NCBI GenBank assembly: GCA_963693315.1
Contig: OY856188.1
Location: 102,178,462-102,242,461 of the forward strand
Source of the DNA: Diogma glabrata
Taxonomy: Eukaryota > Arthropoda > Insecta > Diptera > Cylindrotomidae
Direction: 5' to 3'
Length of the DNA stretch: 64,000 nt
Positions 13,301 to 28,300 of this stretch are shown here, in pieces. Positions within the stretch are counted from its first letter, which is position 1, and every line of letters starts with the position of its first letter. The notes beneath the pieces are model-generated. The model saw nothing but the letters and a program-made list of their open reading frames with translations, ran no database searches and was not told the DNA's origin. The translations under genes and the position numbers were made by a program.

Positions 13301-16300
13301 GCGACCAAACCATAATAAACCGCTGTAGACCAAACGAGTCAACCCATTTAGTTTCTGTTTCTTCCACAGTAAAAGACGTATTTTGTTAATTGCACAATCT
13401 ACACCATAATGACCTGCGATTGGAGATTCGTGGGAATCTTTCAAAATCTCGGCTTAGAATTTTTTGGAACAAATAAATGAGTTTACTTAGAATCGCGATC
13501 TGATAAATAGCGATATAATACTCCACCTTCCATTACGTATCCTCTTGGAGTATAAAGGAGTTCTCGTCTTCTATCTGATTTTGACCACCACTGCTGAACC
13601 CTTTGTAGGAATATCGAAATGTATCAAACACATACCACACCCAGTTGTTTTAGCACAAAGAGGGTTATAAAGCCCATTTTGGACTGTAAGATTGAATAGA
13701 TAAACCCCATCGAGCTAATCAACCGATCGAAGAGGGCAAAGAAAACAAACCACTTTGAGCGAGGCTCTTAATATCAGAGTCGTGGATTCGCGTCCCACTT
13801 TGGGCGATTTGGCATTTGTGTAATACACTTTTACTCTCTTGTTTTGTGCAAGCTAATATTGTTAATTTGTATTTAAGGAAACTGTAACTTATATTTCTTT
13901 CTTCATTTTTATGGTACAAAGTGTTATTTTATAAACCAAAAATATATATAAGCGTAGGCAATGTTTATTCCAATTCACCAGATGTAGTGACCATTCTTCA
14001 CTAGCTGGGATGACATAGCCACACTAACATTTTCTAAACAAATGTTCAGCAAAAACTTGTCTGAGTTTTTGTTCCTTGTTAAAGCTCTCTGCATCGTTTC
14101 TTCCATTGTTCTCTTCGTTCGTTAACATATTCTTAAAACGATTGCTTCGTCAGGTTGTAGCTATCTTGCTTGGCATACAAAGCTCTGAATCACTTCTCCG
14201 ATTTATAACCCGTGCTGCGATTATGGCAAATTGTGAGTTTAAAACTGCGAAATTATTTCGCCAATAAAAATTATTTAAAAAATTATTTCGTCAATAAAAT
14301 TTTATGCGAAAGGAACCGTTCGTTATTCAATATTCAAAATTGACAATTTCGAATTTTTAATTGTATGCAAAAGCCTAAATACTAACAAATTATGCGTATT
14401 CATACACAACTTGACGTCACAATTTGTGAGTTTTTCACAATTAGAAAACTCCATAATCGCAGCACTGGACTTTTAGGTACTAGTTACATAAAATATATAT
14501 ATATATGATACTATAGATTGGTTTTATTTTTAATCAAAATAGGAGTGTAGATTTAGTATTAAACTTTACAAATTAATAAATTTAAATGATTAAATCAATT
14601 AATATCTTTATTTTATAGACACGAATTCTGTTTGTCTGCACCTTGGAAAATTGCAAAGAAGCATATACAACTAAAGCAGAATTAAATAATCACATACTTA
14701 CTCACAATAACGGGCAGCCTTACAAGTGTTCTTCATGCAATAAATGTTTTAGAAAGAAGCACCATTTGGGCGCCCATATTTTGAGAATACATGACCCAAA
14801 CAGGCAAAAGGTATGTTTGTTTTCAATTAAAAATATTACCAATTCTTTCATTTAGTGAAAAGTTTCGTTTTAAAAAAGTTTATTATTTTTTCTCCGATTG
14901 ACAGCAAATATAAATTTTGCAGACTTATTTCAGTCAGCAAAGTGAGCAAAATAATTTGACTTCATAAACAGATATTTTTCCACGAATCTGGCAGAAATTT
15001 TTTAATTTGTCAAACTATAATTATTATGACATTTCCATAACAACTAATCCTTCCAACAATTGCGATTTTTTTTTCATTTTTAAAATTTTGCTTTATTTTT
15101 AAAGTAATAATTCTGTAGGTGGGAGGTAAACTACACCAAGTCACATTTTTAAAGTTTTACAGGAAAGCTAAAAACTGTTTGAAAATGAACTATGGACTAT
15201 GGACTTGGTGTCATTTAAAATTGTTCTATCTCGAAAACTACACTAGTTAGGACTCAGTGCTATTAACCTCTCGGTAGATAACAAAATCCTGATTCTAACA
15301 GTATAAAAAAACATATTTTGAAAAAATTGGACTTGGTGTAGTTTACCTCCCACCTACAGAATTATTAAATTACATATCATTGTAATTAATCGGAGAAAAA
15401 ATTATATGTTCAACTCGGCAGCAAGGTAGATTGACTGCCTTGGCTGAATTCCTAGCCTCGCTCGCTCGGCTATGAACTATCATCCGCGGCAGTCAATCTA
15501 CTACCTTGCTGCCTAGTTAAACAAATAACTATTTTCGTTTTCTGGTTGTATTCGATTGCCGTTTAATTCTTAATATTTAATTATTTATTGTTTCTAATAC
15601 ACCTTCTGTTACTTTATTGTTGAAATTTTGTTGCGTCACCACTCACCTCAAAAAGCTATGTTGAGGTGACGCAACCAGTTAACTAAATTTTCTATTGTAT
15701 TGTGTGTGTTGGTATTGGTGTTGTAAAACTATTCTATTTTTATTATCACATTTTTGAATTTGTTTAAAAATTTTTTGCAATTTCTTCAATTGTTTTAAAT
15801 TATTGCAAACCTAATAACCAAGGTGATATCATCTTAGAGGTTAAATGATTAAATACCACATATAGAGTTATATAAAGGCTTGTTTCCATAAGCAAGTAAT
15901 AGCGTTCCATCGCCAAGGAATATCCCATAGCTAAAACTAAGGGTGGTACCTTTGACAGACTACAGTTCATCCGCCAGCGCCCATAAGATATAACCTTGGC
16001 TAGTGATATCTCACTGCTATTGCCATCTCACGTTAACTCATATATCAATAAAGGGACGGGAATACGCAAGGTTATCACACTCGTAGATGAAAAATAAAAA
16101 AATTTACAAATCTACAAAAACTGATCCATCATCCATGAGGGACAATTATATTAATCTTCTTTGGTATAGTCCACAAATTTTATCATCATTGTAATTTCAA
16201 CCATTCAATCAGTTTTTTTTGGTTGAGGCTTGTTTGTCAACCTGGTTGTAGTAGGTTATAGCAGAAACGTTTTTTCGGCACCTTCGAATCTTGGTCAACT

Positions 16301-19300
16301 TAACCTAACCACTTGCCTATCTACGCCACACCTACTTATTATTAATCCGTTAATGCATTGAGTAGCGCGGTCTCGATCTTTGGCACTCAATGGGTTGAAT
16401 CTATCTTAGTTGTCATTTTTTGAATATTATTTTGGCGTCTGAAAAAGTTCCAACATTTTGGCCATAACCTTTTTTTTTAAATGAATTATGCTAAATATTT
16501 TTCTTATCAGTCTCTTGTAGGTTTATACAAAATTCATTAAATCAGATATTAAAGAAAGAAACGTATAAATATTTTCTTCCAATATTTGGTTTACTGTTCC
16601 TTAACAACGAAGATATAGTTTGCGAGTCAGATTCTGAACTATAATACATAGTTTGAAGCTGATTGAACAAATAAAATTTCAGATGAAAATGAAATATCAG
16701 ATACTTGATATTGATACTAATTTATTTTTATTACAGTATGAATGTCATCAGTGCGGAGCATCATTAGCATCTAGAAGTACCATCATTAAACATCTCAAAG
16801 CCCATGAACAAAACATAAGTGTGAGTATAAAAACAAACAAAAACAAATGCATATTTCTCACCTTTTCAAAAATTCACGTTGTTCTTAATTCTTTTATTAT
16901 TTAATAAAGTTACCAAAAACAAGTGCTTCAAATTCAGAAAAACCATTTGAGTGTGAGATTTGTAATAAGAAACTAGGTTCTATCAAAGCACTAAGAAGTC
17001 ATTCCAAAGAACATACAGAAACACCATATGAATGTTCATACTGCGGTAAAAAGTTTTCAAGCAAACAATTATTGGAGATGCATTTAAAATATCACGAACG
17101 GATAAGACCAATGGTTTTTTACAACATTTGGGACTCGTCCGATCAAAAGGTAAATAATCCAAATTATAATGTAGTTTCTTTTGATAAATTTAAAAATGGG
17201 TTTTATAATGTTAAGCAAATCTTTATATCATAATTTTAAGTTAATCATATCGTTGTAACACATATATCGTTTATTTGTCGACGTCTTTAACCTAAGAAAA
17301 TCAGTCACTTCGTTGGGGTTTGTGATAGCTTCCTGGTTAGCAAATTTTTTAGGCATTTAAATTAATGCCCGGTGTCGTGTGGTCCTTAATTACAGCTAGG
17401 GCAGACATCCATGGTGCCGTTGTCTATATTACCTAACAAACTCTTACTTACAAATGGGACCATCGATAGCTTTGTAAGTGTGGTGAACGTTTTTGATCTT
17501 TATCCGAGTTGGTGAGGGATTTCAGTACATTGTTGCGAGTTTGTTTTTTACTGCAGATTTGTTTTGGTTTGGTGGAGACCGTCAACATATTGTCTAAAAC
17601 CACGGTGAGTATTTTGGGTTATCTTACTATTGGTATGGTGTTACCTGCGCCCTCGATGCCCAATATCTCCAAAATTTCATGATTCCAAGTCGTGAAGATG
17701 GTTGATGTTTAATTAATAATTTACTGTGACTGACGTTTTCGAAAGCTCGTGAGAGATTTAGGGCGACCAGAACAGATGATTAGGGTTTTTTGACTCAAAT
17801 CGCCGTGTGTTGTGGTTGTAATAGTGTGGAGGGCAGTTGGTGTGGCAGCTTAAATCCATGTTAGTAATGGAGTGGTATTAGATGTTCCTGCAGTGAAGGT
17901 AGTATGTATAGTATGTAGCACTCCATTAGGTTGGCAATTTATAACAGTAGTGATATTGGTAGCTGTATGATTTAGAATCATCTACCACCTTTCCTGGTTT
18001 TAAAAGAGGTATCACTCGACGGACCTCCAATGGGTATGGTATTTTTAGGATATTTATGGAGTTGCTTTCGAAAAATTGGTGTACATACTGCGACCAGACT
18101 CAGTTATTGATCTTTGAATCGAGATCATTATTTTGATGAACTGATAATAGTGCTGTTTTTGTTTCCCATACCATACTGGTAATGATTTGCTGGCGTGTGA
18201 CCACTCAGAAACTACCAGAATTAGGTTATGGTGTAGTGGAAACAAGACAGAAGAATTACTCGATAATACTACATATCACGGAGATTCACTAGGTAGCTCC
18301 TCAAAACCAATACAACTCAATTGTCGTTGTCATATGTTCGGTGCTGCTTGAACCTTGTCTAATTGTTTTTTTACGAAAATGGCCCAAACCAAATTTTTTC
18401 ATGTGAATAAGGCGCGTTCTGATAATATGGTTTTTGAAAATAACTTGTTCGCACGTGTGTAGTGCAATTATTTATGTTCTGCCCCTGATTGATCTAATAA
18501 ATCATCTATATGCTTAACATGGCTGTGGCCCATTTCTCGGTGAAATTGAAATTGAATCTGCAAATCGACTAAAAAATTTCAATTTACTCTGCTATTCTAC
18601 TTGAGTAAATTTTGACAGATTGTGTTGAAATTCAAATAAAATTTGTTTTTCAATAATTATTTTTTCGTAATTTAATTTTTGTGGAAGAAAATAAAGCAAA
18701 ACAAAAATTAACATTTCAGCGAGAAACGTCAAAATTTCAATTTCATCGGCATTTTTGAGAAATGGGCCACGGCCAATATTAACGTTTCGGGTTAGATGAT
18801 GTGTGCTGCTTAAAACTTTTTTTTGTCTGCGGTTGTCTGACTCTGGTTTGTATTAGGTCCTCCCCCTCCATTCACTTCCGATTTCTTTACAAAACTTTTA
18901 CTATTTTTTTTAATAGCATCGCCAACAAGCAAATGTTGTCTCTCATGTACCTGAAAATGAATTTCGGTACTTGAGGTCACTGTCCAGTAAGAGTGTAAGC
19001 TATTTTTTTTTGGGAAACTGATGTGCGTAGGAAGGATATAATGACTCACATCTGTTGTAGTGACAATGTTGGAGGTTTCCCTTAACACTACCTAGTAATT
19101 AAATTGTAGTGCAACTGTTGTTTAGTATGCCACTACTAAATGATGAAATGTAGTGTAATATTTGTTTGTACACTACTTAGTAAAATGAAAATGCCGTTAT
19201 GTAGTACTAATATTTTGTTTGATGATCCACTACTTAAATTATTAAGGGTGTTGTGAAATCGTTTGGGCACTGCTATTTAATACAAAAGATGTGACGGAAT

Positions 19301-22300
19301 TCTAGTTTATTTTTGTAGTTTAATTATACAACAACTTATGTTCTAGTTTGCATTTAACATTAACAATTAGTTCACAATTTCAGTTCTTTAGTTCAGTTTA
19401 TGTTTGTATATAAAGATTTTTAGAATTCTAGTTTATATTAGTTTTTTAATTAAACAACCACTTATGTTCTAGTTTATAATTAACATTAACAGATAGTTCA
19501 CAATTTTCAGAAACTTTTAACCTATACACTATTTGGTATTTTAGAAAACCGTATTAGATTTTTTATTCACTTTCACGACATTCAACTGATGAACTTGTAA
19601 CGTATAATTTAGGTAATACTTTATTGCTAGTTATATTCTGAACGACCGACTTTCTTAATTTGTACTTATTTTTAGAAATAACCGAAAGGACTGACTTTAT
19701 TGATTTTGTTTTTTGGCTTAATTTATTTGTGTAAAACGACTGCTTTTATTGATTTCGGTAAAACTGACTGACTTGATTTCTTTGTATAAAACGACTCTCT
19801 GATTAATAATTAAAAACTTACTTATATAATTAAAAAACGATGACTCGTTGACCTTATTATTAATTAATATCGCTATAAAATCGATCCACTGACCAAACTT
19901 CGTTTTTATTTTATTTTATTAAAAATTACATAATGTAATTTCGCGAAATTAACGCTTATTTTAATTTAAATAAAGATTTAGGTTATCGCGGAAATATTAT
20001 TTTAATAAAATTGGAATAAATGTACGATTTGTGGAAAAGGTGTTATGAAATTTTGATATAAATTATAATCGATTGAAATGGAAAACTAGAGTTTAGGTCA
20101 GTGTTGCGTTTTTGTTGGACTATTTATTTTGAATTTATTTTTGGTAATTAGTTTGGAGATACTACACTGTCATCAGTTCCACATACAATTGCTGGACAGG
20201 GCTCTCAAATATGGGACGTCGGTTGATGGTCATGGTAGTCATTTCTATATTCCTTTACTGCAATAGAACTTACCTTATTTATTTTATGTTTCTCTTCTGC
20301 TGTCAATAAATTTTTTTTTGTCAACATCTTATCGTTTCATCTTGGTTTTTCATCATCATACAGTTTACAAATCATACATCATACAATTTGCAAATATTAT
20401 ATTGCTATTTCGTTTTTTTTTCATCATTTGTAAGTTTTTTGTATGAGTCGATAACAGACTGATCCACCTTTTTTTAAATGTGCATTCGTTATTAATATGA
20501 AATTGTATTTGGAATTATCCTGTGATGACATTAGGATGATATCATTAGGAAAAAAAGGAAGAAGCACCAAATTAGAAGTTGTTGTTCCTTTGTTCCTTTT
20601 ATTTTTTGGTATGGCGAAAATAATAATTATAAGTAGGGCTTTTGTTAGAGATAAAATTAATTAAGTTTTGACCCTCGATCAAATGACATTCGAATTTAAA
20701 ACTCGATTCGGTTGCTAAGTGTTACCTCTCGACTATAACTAAATATTTAAATTACTATGAAATATTCGGTCGGTGACAAAAAAATACTTTTGTTCATATA
20801 TGCTTGTAAGTTCAGTTAAGTTCATTTTTTTTCTCATAAGAAAAGAAAAAAACAACTTTTGTTTTGCTAGCTCTGAGTGCATAAAGTATCCTTTTTGTTT
20901 TGTCATCAAACCAAACGTATAACATTTATTAAAATTAAAAACAATTGACAACAGCTAATATTACTTTAGTAATTTTCGTTAACACATTAGATAGTAATTA
21001 ATATTATTTTAGTAATTTTCTTGATCACTGAATGTTTACACTGAATGTCTACTGGTAGACTTTACTTAGCTTGTTGACTGATTAAAAACTAAACGACTAA
21101 AAAATTAAAGACTCGACTGATTTGACTATTTGACTGTTTAATTGCTGCTTTAGCTTATTGACTTAACAACTGAACTTTTTGACCAATTAAGTAACAAATT
21201 ACTTGAATACTTAAAAAAACTTAAAATAGATTGCTCAATAGAATTTGACAAAATTTATTATTGATTATTCTAGCAAATTCAAATATATTTCTAAATCCTA
21301 ATTTTTGTGAATTTTACTTTTTTAATTTTATTTCGTTTGAAGATTGTTTCGCAATTTTAAATTATTGCGGTAAATAAAACAGACGATAAAATAGAAATTG
21401 ATGTAAAGTTAATTGTTAATTTTGAAGTATTGCAAAAAGTATATATATTAAAATTCGCAATATTACTTCGGTCTGAAAGACCTAAGTATTACATTCATGA
21501 GCCAAAAGTGAAATTCTTACCCCCACTTTTTTGGCATTTCTCGATGTTTTAGGACCTATACCTATACCTACTACTGATTCTAAAAAAGCAAAAAAAAATT
21601 TATGTCTGTCTGCCGGCCGTTCGGCCGTCATTACCTACGCGCAGGGAAAACCGCTGGAGGGATTTCAAAAATTTTTTTTCTAAAAATAGGTATACTCAAG
21701 GGACAGGTCCGAAAGGACGCTGTGTTCGATAACTGTACCGGAAGTGTGTCAAAAAAATCATTAAATGAGTCAAAAACAGCAAATTTTCATATTTTTGGCT
21801 TAAAAAACGTTCATTTTAAGTGATTACGAGTAGGAACATTGCATTTGGAGAAATCTTGATGGTAGGGATTGGTATGTGAGATCAAAAACTAGATTATTGC
21901 ATTATAAGTTTGTCAAAAAAATGTTGTTAAGTGTGTCAAAAGAAAGATTTTTATTTATTCTTTTACCCAATTTTTTGGAAAAAATAAAATCAATTATTTG
22001 TTTGAAATTAAATTTTATTATTATTATTGAGAATTATTGCATTGTCAGTTTGTCAAAAAAATGAATTGAAAAATCATCAAAATCAAAATCAAAAAAATTG
22101 AAAAATCATTTGAAAAATTTAAAATTTTTGATTTTATTATAATTTTTGGAATTTTGAAAACAATTTCAATTTTTGATTTTGTAATAATTTATGCAATATT
22201 TTTAGAATTTTGGAAAAAGTTTGAATTTTAAAGAATTTTTGGAATATTATTGGAATTTAGAAAATGTTTAAATATTTGATTTTATTCTAATTTTTGGAAT

Positions 22301-25300
22301 ATTTTTGGAATTTTGAAAAAAGTTTCAATTTTTGATTTTGTTATAATTTTTGCAATATTTTTAGAATTATGGAAAAGTTTGAATTTTTAAGAATTTTTGG
22401 AATATTATTGGAATTTAGAAAAAGTTTAAATATTTGATTTTATTCTAATTTTTGGAATTTTGAAAAAAGTTTGATTTTTTTTAATTTTTACAATTTTTTT
22501 GGAATTTTGAAAGAAATATGAATTTGTGATTTTGTAATATTTTCTCGAAACGCTAAATGAAGAGGTTTTTGAGTAGTTTGCTGAGTGTATCATCTTTTCA
22601 CTAAATTATGTTAATTTATGATCTGTTATAATTTTCCGACAAAGTATTGATGTTTCGTATTAGTTTTGTAATTAATTTCCAAACAGAGATAAAAAAATAC
22701 TTGTACTTTAACAAAGAGTTATGTTTGATATACATCGCTGCCCAAAACTAAAAACCATGTTCTCATAAAAGTTGTTTGCCGAAAACTATATCAAAATCCT
22801 TAACCCAGACCGAAGTCTTGATATCTCAGAGCTGTGAGATTTCAGCCCTTCCATATTTTGGTAATGTATTTTTGAAGTTATTCGAATAAGGGGATATTAG
22901 TTTTGAAATTGATTAAAATATTAGGCAAGGTTGCTTTTACTACGCACGTTTATATACCAAATCGCATTAAACTAAAATTGATTATATGAAATGTGTCAAT
23001 ATAATTAAAATTATTCAATAAATTTTTTTATTATAGGCAAGAGATTTTTATTGTGAGTCCGAAAAAGTATTCAAGTGTGGCGGTTGTCCTAAACAATTCA
23101 AGAGGATAGTTGAATTTAACATGCATAGATTAAGACATACAGGTGAAACACCATTTGAATGTTCACATTGTAGTCGGAAATATCCAACCAAAGTATCTTT
23201 ACTTAAACATTTCAAAACGCAGCATCGAAATAAAACGCTGGTATGATGTTATATTATTACGTGTTGTCATTAATATTAAACACAAAAATTATATTCGTTA
23301 ATTTAAGGATAAACAGGTAATTGAACGTGCACAGTTAAAAGTCAATGAACTTCTATGTAACAAACCATCTATGGATAAGGTAATAATAATAATCAATATC
23401 ATTCTATTCTTTTTATTAGATTTTATTTAATTTTTTTTAAGTTGAAGCATTTTTGGTAAGTTTTTATGTATGTTAGAAGTCATCTCAAAGTTTGAGATGG
23501 TGTAGGGTCAGGTAAAATTAATTTAATCTGTGGGGCAGTTTGTTCATCCACAATATATTTGCACAAAATTGTCAGATCTACCGTCTGAATCGTCTGTACC
23601 TCAAGGAATCAAGCTTGAGTTGCCAATCCGTTTAACAGCTCAGCGCTAAACAGAATCAAGACACTTCAAACCAGGGTTGTGCCGTAGACAAAATAGATTA
23701 CTTTACATGTATAGATTACGCATAGATTACGTGTAAATTACGCGAGATATTTTCGTGTAATCTATAATGTAAACTATTATGTAATCTATTTAATTGATAT
23801 TGTGCATTCTAAACTTTTTTAGCAATTAAATTAACTTTTTTCAAGATCGCAAGATCTTGTTTTTGACAATATTATTGATCATGTCTTTTGCAAAAAAATC
23901 AAAAAAAAATTTCATTAGGGATAATACAATATTTCCACGTATTTCTTCTTAAATCAAAATTAATAGATTACACCAAATTTACATAGATGACATAGATTAC
24001 ATTACATAGATTACATGTAATGTAATCTATTTTAGATTACGCGTAAAGGAACAACCCTGCTTCAAACTACTAAAATATGCTTCACCCCATATGTGAGAAC
24101 AGTATTCCTTTGTGAATGTTTTCTCTTCTGATTACTTTCCTTGTCCCTCTTTGTTTATTTGGTTTTAGGCTCAGTTTTCGTTTCTGTTTCAACAGTTATC
24201 TTTAGTTCCAGTTTTACAATTCTTTTTTTCCAGCCTACGGTATATATTTTAATAAATAATGGATTTATTTCAAATTCATTTTACAAATATAAGGGGTCTG
24301 AAGATGCATCATAGAGCCGTTGAAGCCCATTAAATTCTTAACCAACCAGCTCTTCTTGCACTAGGGAAAGTAAAATTTGCAGTCTTGGCAACCCTATCAC
24401 TTTTCAAATAAAAAACTACACCTTAATAGATGGACTATTGCGAAATCGTGGTATAGTATTATATTAGAAATGACATATCCTTCTCTGTTCCGTCAAATCT
24501 TGATATCAGTATGGATCCGAGATTTAATTTATTGGTTGAATTTCAAATCGAGTCAAGCAAACTTTGTGTGTTTTATTTAAAGATTTCTTTGGATTCAACT
24601 GTCTGATTCGTAGATGATACCCACAAGGAGGTTGACGCCTTGTCAGACTCCATAGAAAAAATGCTGTCACTTAAAGCTAAAATAGTCATAGCGAATGAGT
24701 TTAATGTTCGAAACGAATTGTTGCTCCTCGGAACCGCGATAGTGAATTCGTCGAACTGTTTGCAAAAATAAACTTGCTCACTCAGCAGTCGACAAACCAA
24801 CTCGCATTCCTGACAGTAGTAGTCACAAACTTCATATTGTGGATTTATTCTTTTCTACTCACCCCGATAAATATAGAATAATGGTCGTGTCGCCTTTTAG
24901 CTTATCTGATCACTGCCTGGTGATGGCAAAATTCAAAATAAACTCATTGCAATAGATAATACTCCACATCTACGAACTTTATGACATAATAGAAATGCGA
25001 ACTGGTGTGCTATGAACCGCTTTTTTACCAATCTCAATTGGGCTAGTTTGTCTGCAGAAAGTTGATATTCTAGCTTCCGATTTTGCAGCCACCTCTAAAC
25101 GGCGAGCGTGTATTTTTCTGACTTCTGTAACCGTAATATTGTTAATAAAAGTGAACCACAAATAGATGCTTCAGATGTTTAAGTTTTTTACTGTGTTTGG
25201 CATAAGTCATTGCTTGTCAAACTAAATGCATTGTGCATTGCTAGCGCCTTAGTTTTCTGGAGTAAAACTTTTCTGCATATCCGCAAAATTCAAGTAGTTG

Positions 25301-28300
25301 CCAAAGGTACAACCTCTAACTCCCATATTCTTAACACTGGTGTTCCCCAAGGATCCGTTCTTTCTCCCACTATATTCTTGATTTTCATAAACAATCTTTT
25401 ACTATCATCTCTTAATCCATTTCATTCATACGCAAATGATAGTACTTTATCCTCTGGGTATAATTTTCAAAATCGTACTCCATCAACTCAATCACGGTGG
25501 CTTCAAAACGAGATGTAATGATGTCTTCTCTGTCACAGGACGGACATCAATACCAGAGATGAGAAAGAAACGTTCTTCGAACGAATATTTAAGAATGTTT
25601 TGAAAATCCAATCGCATTTATTCCTTTTTTTTATTAAGTAAAGAATACGAATTTATAAAGAATAGAAATAAGAGAAATGTTTTCATTCGAATGTTTTATA
25701 TTCTCCAGCACTCGTGTTTTAAAATATCTGTCGTTTTTATTTTATTTCTTTTATTCTTCCTATTCGCTTTATAATCATAACATTTTCTTAGTTTTTTTTA
25801 CTATTTGCCTTGTTGATTAAAAACGAAAAACTGCGATTTGAGGACGATATCAATCGATATTCGTGTTCGTTTTGAGTGAAGCAACTGAAACACATGAAAA
25901 ATTATATGCAATTGTTGTTGTTTTTTCAGTTACTTCAGTCAAATCGGACAAACCTATATTATTTAGTTTATGTATGATAATTGATAACAAATCGGAACGA
26001 AATTAGCATATTAAAGGACGCAAGTTGAAGTTTTAATTAAATAAAATTGGACTATTATTTATTTAATATATTAGATTAATTAATTTAACAATTTTTTTAA
26101 AACTTGAAATCATGGAATCAGAAGGCTCTGGTGTAAACAAAACTGCGTCATTTATATTAAATAAAATTAACTTAAATGTTTACAAAATATTTAAAAAAAT
26201 TTCAATATGAGTAATAACTTCTAGTATAAATAATTAATTATTTTATATTAAAATGATATTTTTGCTTGTTAAAAAAGACCTAATGGATTTAGAATTAAAT
26301 ATTTTTTTATTTTCAAGCTCTATTACAAAGACTACCTCTATTTTCTATTGACAAATGGTGGTAAGGGTAGGAAGTTGCTACGAGGTGTCAGGACTTCGGT
26401 TTGTACGAAGGGATTAGTATTTACTTCATGAAAGGTGAAGGTGTTTACTTCTAGCTAAACCAATACAAAACATAAATGCGATGTTGTAAACAACAAAATA
26501 TATTATCACATTACATTACATGCTTGAGTTTGATTCCAGCTAATCCGTTGCGTTTTTTTATAGATAAAATGAAACGATTTATTTTTATTTAAAAAACATT
26601 GAATTAGCCAAACGATTTATCAACCCAAATTTTTGATGCATTTGAAATCTAGTGATCTAACCCTAGAATTTAACGGCGTAAAAATTTTGAATCTCCGCCA
26701 AGTAGTGTTCAACATTTCGTTGTTTTTCGGTCCAAAGACAGACTAAAATTATTCTTAGTATTATACTCCGCATAACATAAAAGTCCAAAAATAAAATTTT
26801 AAATTGATTTAATAAATATAAACTTCGAGTTAGTAAAGTATTAATACAAAAAAAACGTATAAAATTTATTTTTTAAACCCAAAAAAAATAATCCCAATCC
26901 TAAGAATATATTCGCAAATACATTTGCGTTTCTATTCGCATAATTCTTTATTCCTGTTTTAAACTAAACCATTCGAATATAGAGAATAAACAAAACAGAA
27001 TAAAAACAAACAGAAACATTTTAATAATTCTCTCACTGTTTTCATTTGTTTTAAAATGAGAATACAAAAGAACACGAATACATAAAAACACTCGTTATAT
27101 GGGAAACGTTTGTTTCTTAGCGAAGAACGTTCTTTTCTCACCTCTGATCAATACTATCCCTAAATGGGGAAAAGCCAACCCAGTCGAATTCAATATGTTT
27201 AAATTTCAAGTTTATCATTTCACACAAAAACGCAGCATTGATGGTTCCCCTTACCCAGCATTGATGGTTCCCCAATTAACTATTCTCTTATCAGTTAACA
27301 AGCAGGTCTAGAAATATAATCCAATCTTTAATGGGCAGACCAAATTTACTCAACAGCCAAAAATGCGGCTAAAAGTTTAGTTTATTGACAACTTTTAAAT
27401 TGTTGATTATATATGAAGCTTTTATAAGACTGCATATGGAATACAACTCCTATATGGAAGATAATGCTTGATCATAGACGCAATATCAGAGCCCTCTGTG
27501 TAGTTTACAAATTCTACAGTAGCAAGTGTTCAGCGGAGATAAAAGCACTAATGGCTCCACGACGCCAGTTCTACTCGTCGAGCAATAAACTCCCATAAGC
27601 ACTCTCTCAAACCATTCTTTTGCTGAATTGAGCAATATGTCTCGTCTCTTTTTCTTCGAACGACCTCTTTATGGACGTCTCTGGATTCCAATGTTTTCCC
27701 GCTTAGGTACAACCTACAAAATTTTAAGTTTACCATATCACATTACAAGTCTTACCACCCCCTTAAACATTTCTCTCAATTCTGTATTGTCTAAGGCTTT
27801 CATCAGTTTTGTTTTGGTTAAACTTTTGAAATGCTTTTTCTTAATTTTTAGTTGTCTTTTTGCATCTATTTGAAAACACAAATCAGCCTTATGAACTGTC
27901 AATCTATTTGGAATAAACCTCAGAATAGCCACCGAACAATTTAACGCAGCTATGTTTGGTCTCGTTCGGTAAGCTTATTACGTTTACAGCGAAAGTAAGT
28001 GATACAAACAGCTCTAACACCCTGCCACTTTGCAGCTTTATAGTCCCAAACAAAACAGGCATTAGCTTAAAATTCTTTTGGAATTTGTGTATAACTGTGT
28101 AGAGATCAAATTATGATCTGAACCGCCTTAAGGGTCTGATACTTTAAGTTGTACCAAGTAAGGATCATTTGTCAAAAACAAATTAAGTAAGTTACTATTT
28201 TATCCAGGCATGTTAGACAGTCTGGTTGATCTAGAATCTGTGTGTGATTATGGTAAAAATCTTATAAAATTCCTTTTCAAAAAACTGATTTTTTTTCGAT

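Noticed and set aside
21602..21823. 73-codon open frame MSVCRPFGRHYLRAGKTAGG
   Set aside because: Looks like the translated end of a repetitive element, without conserved domain or gene structure.
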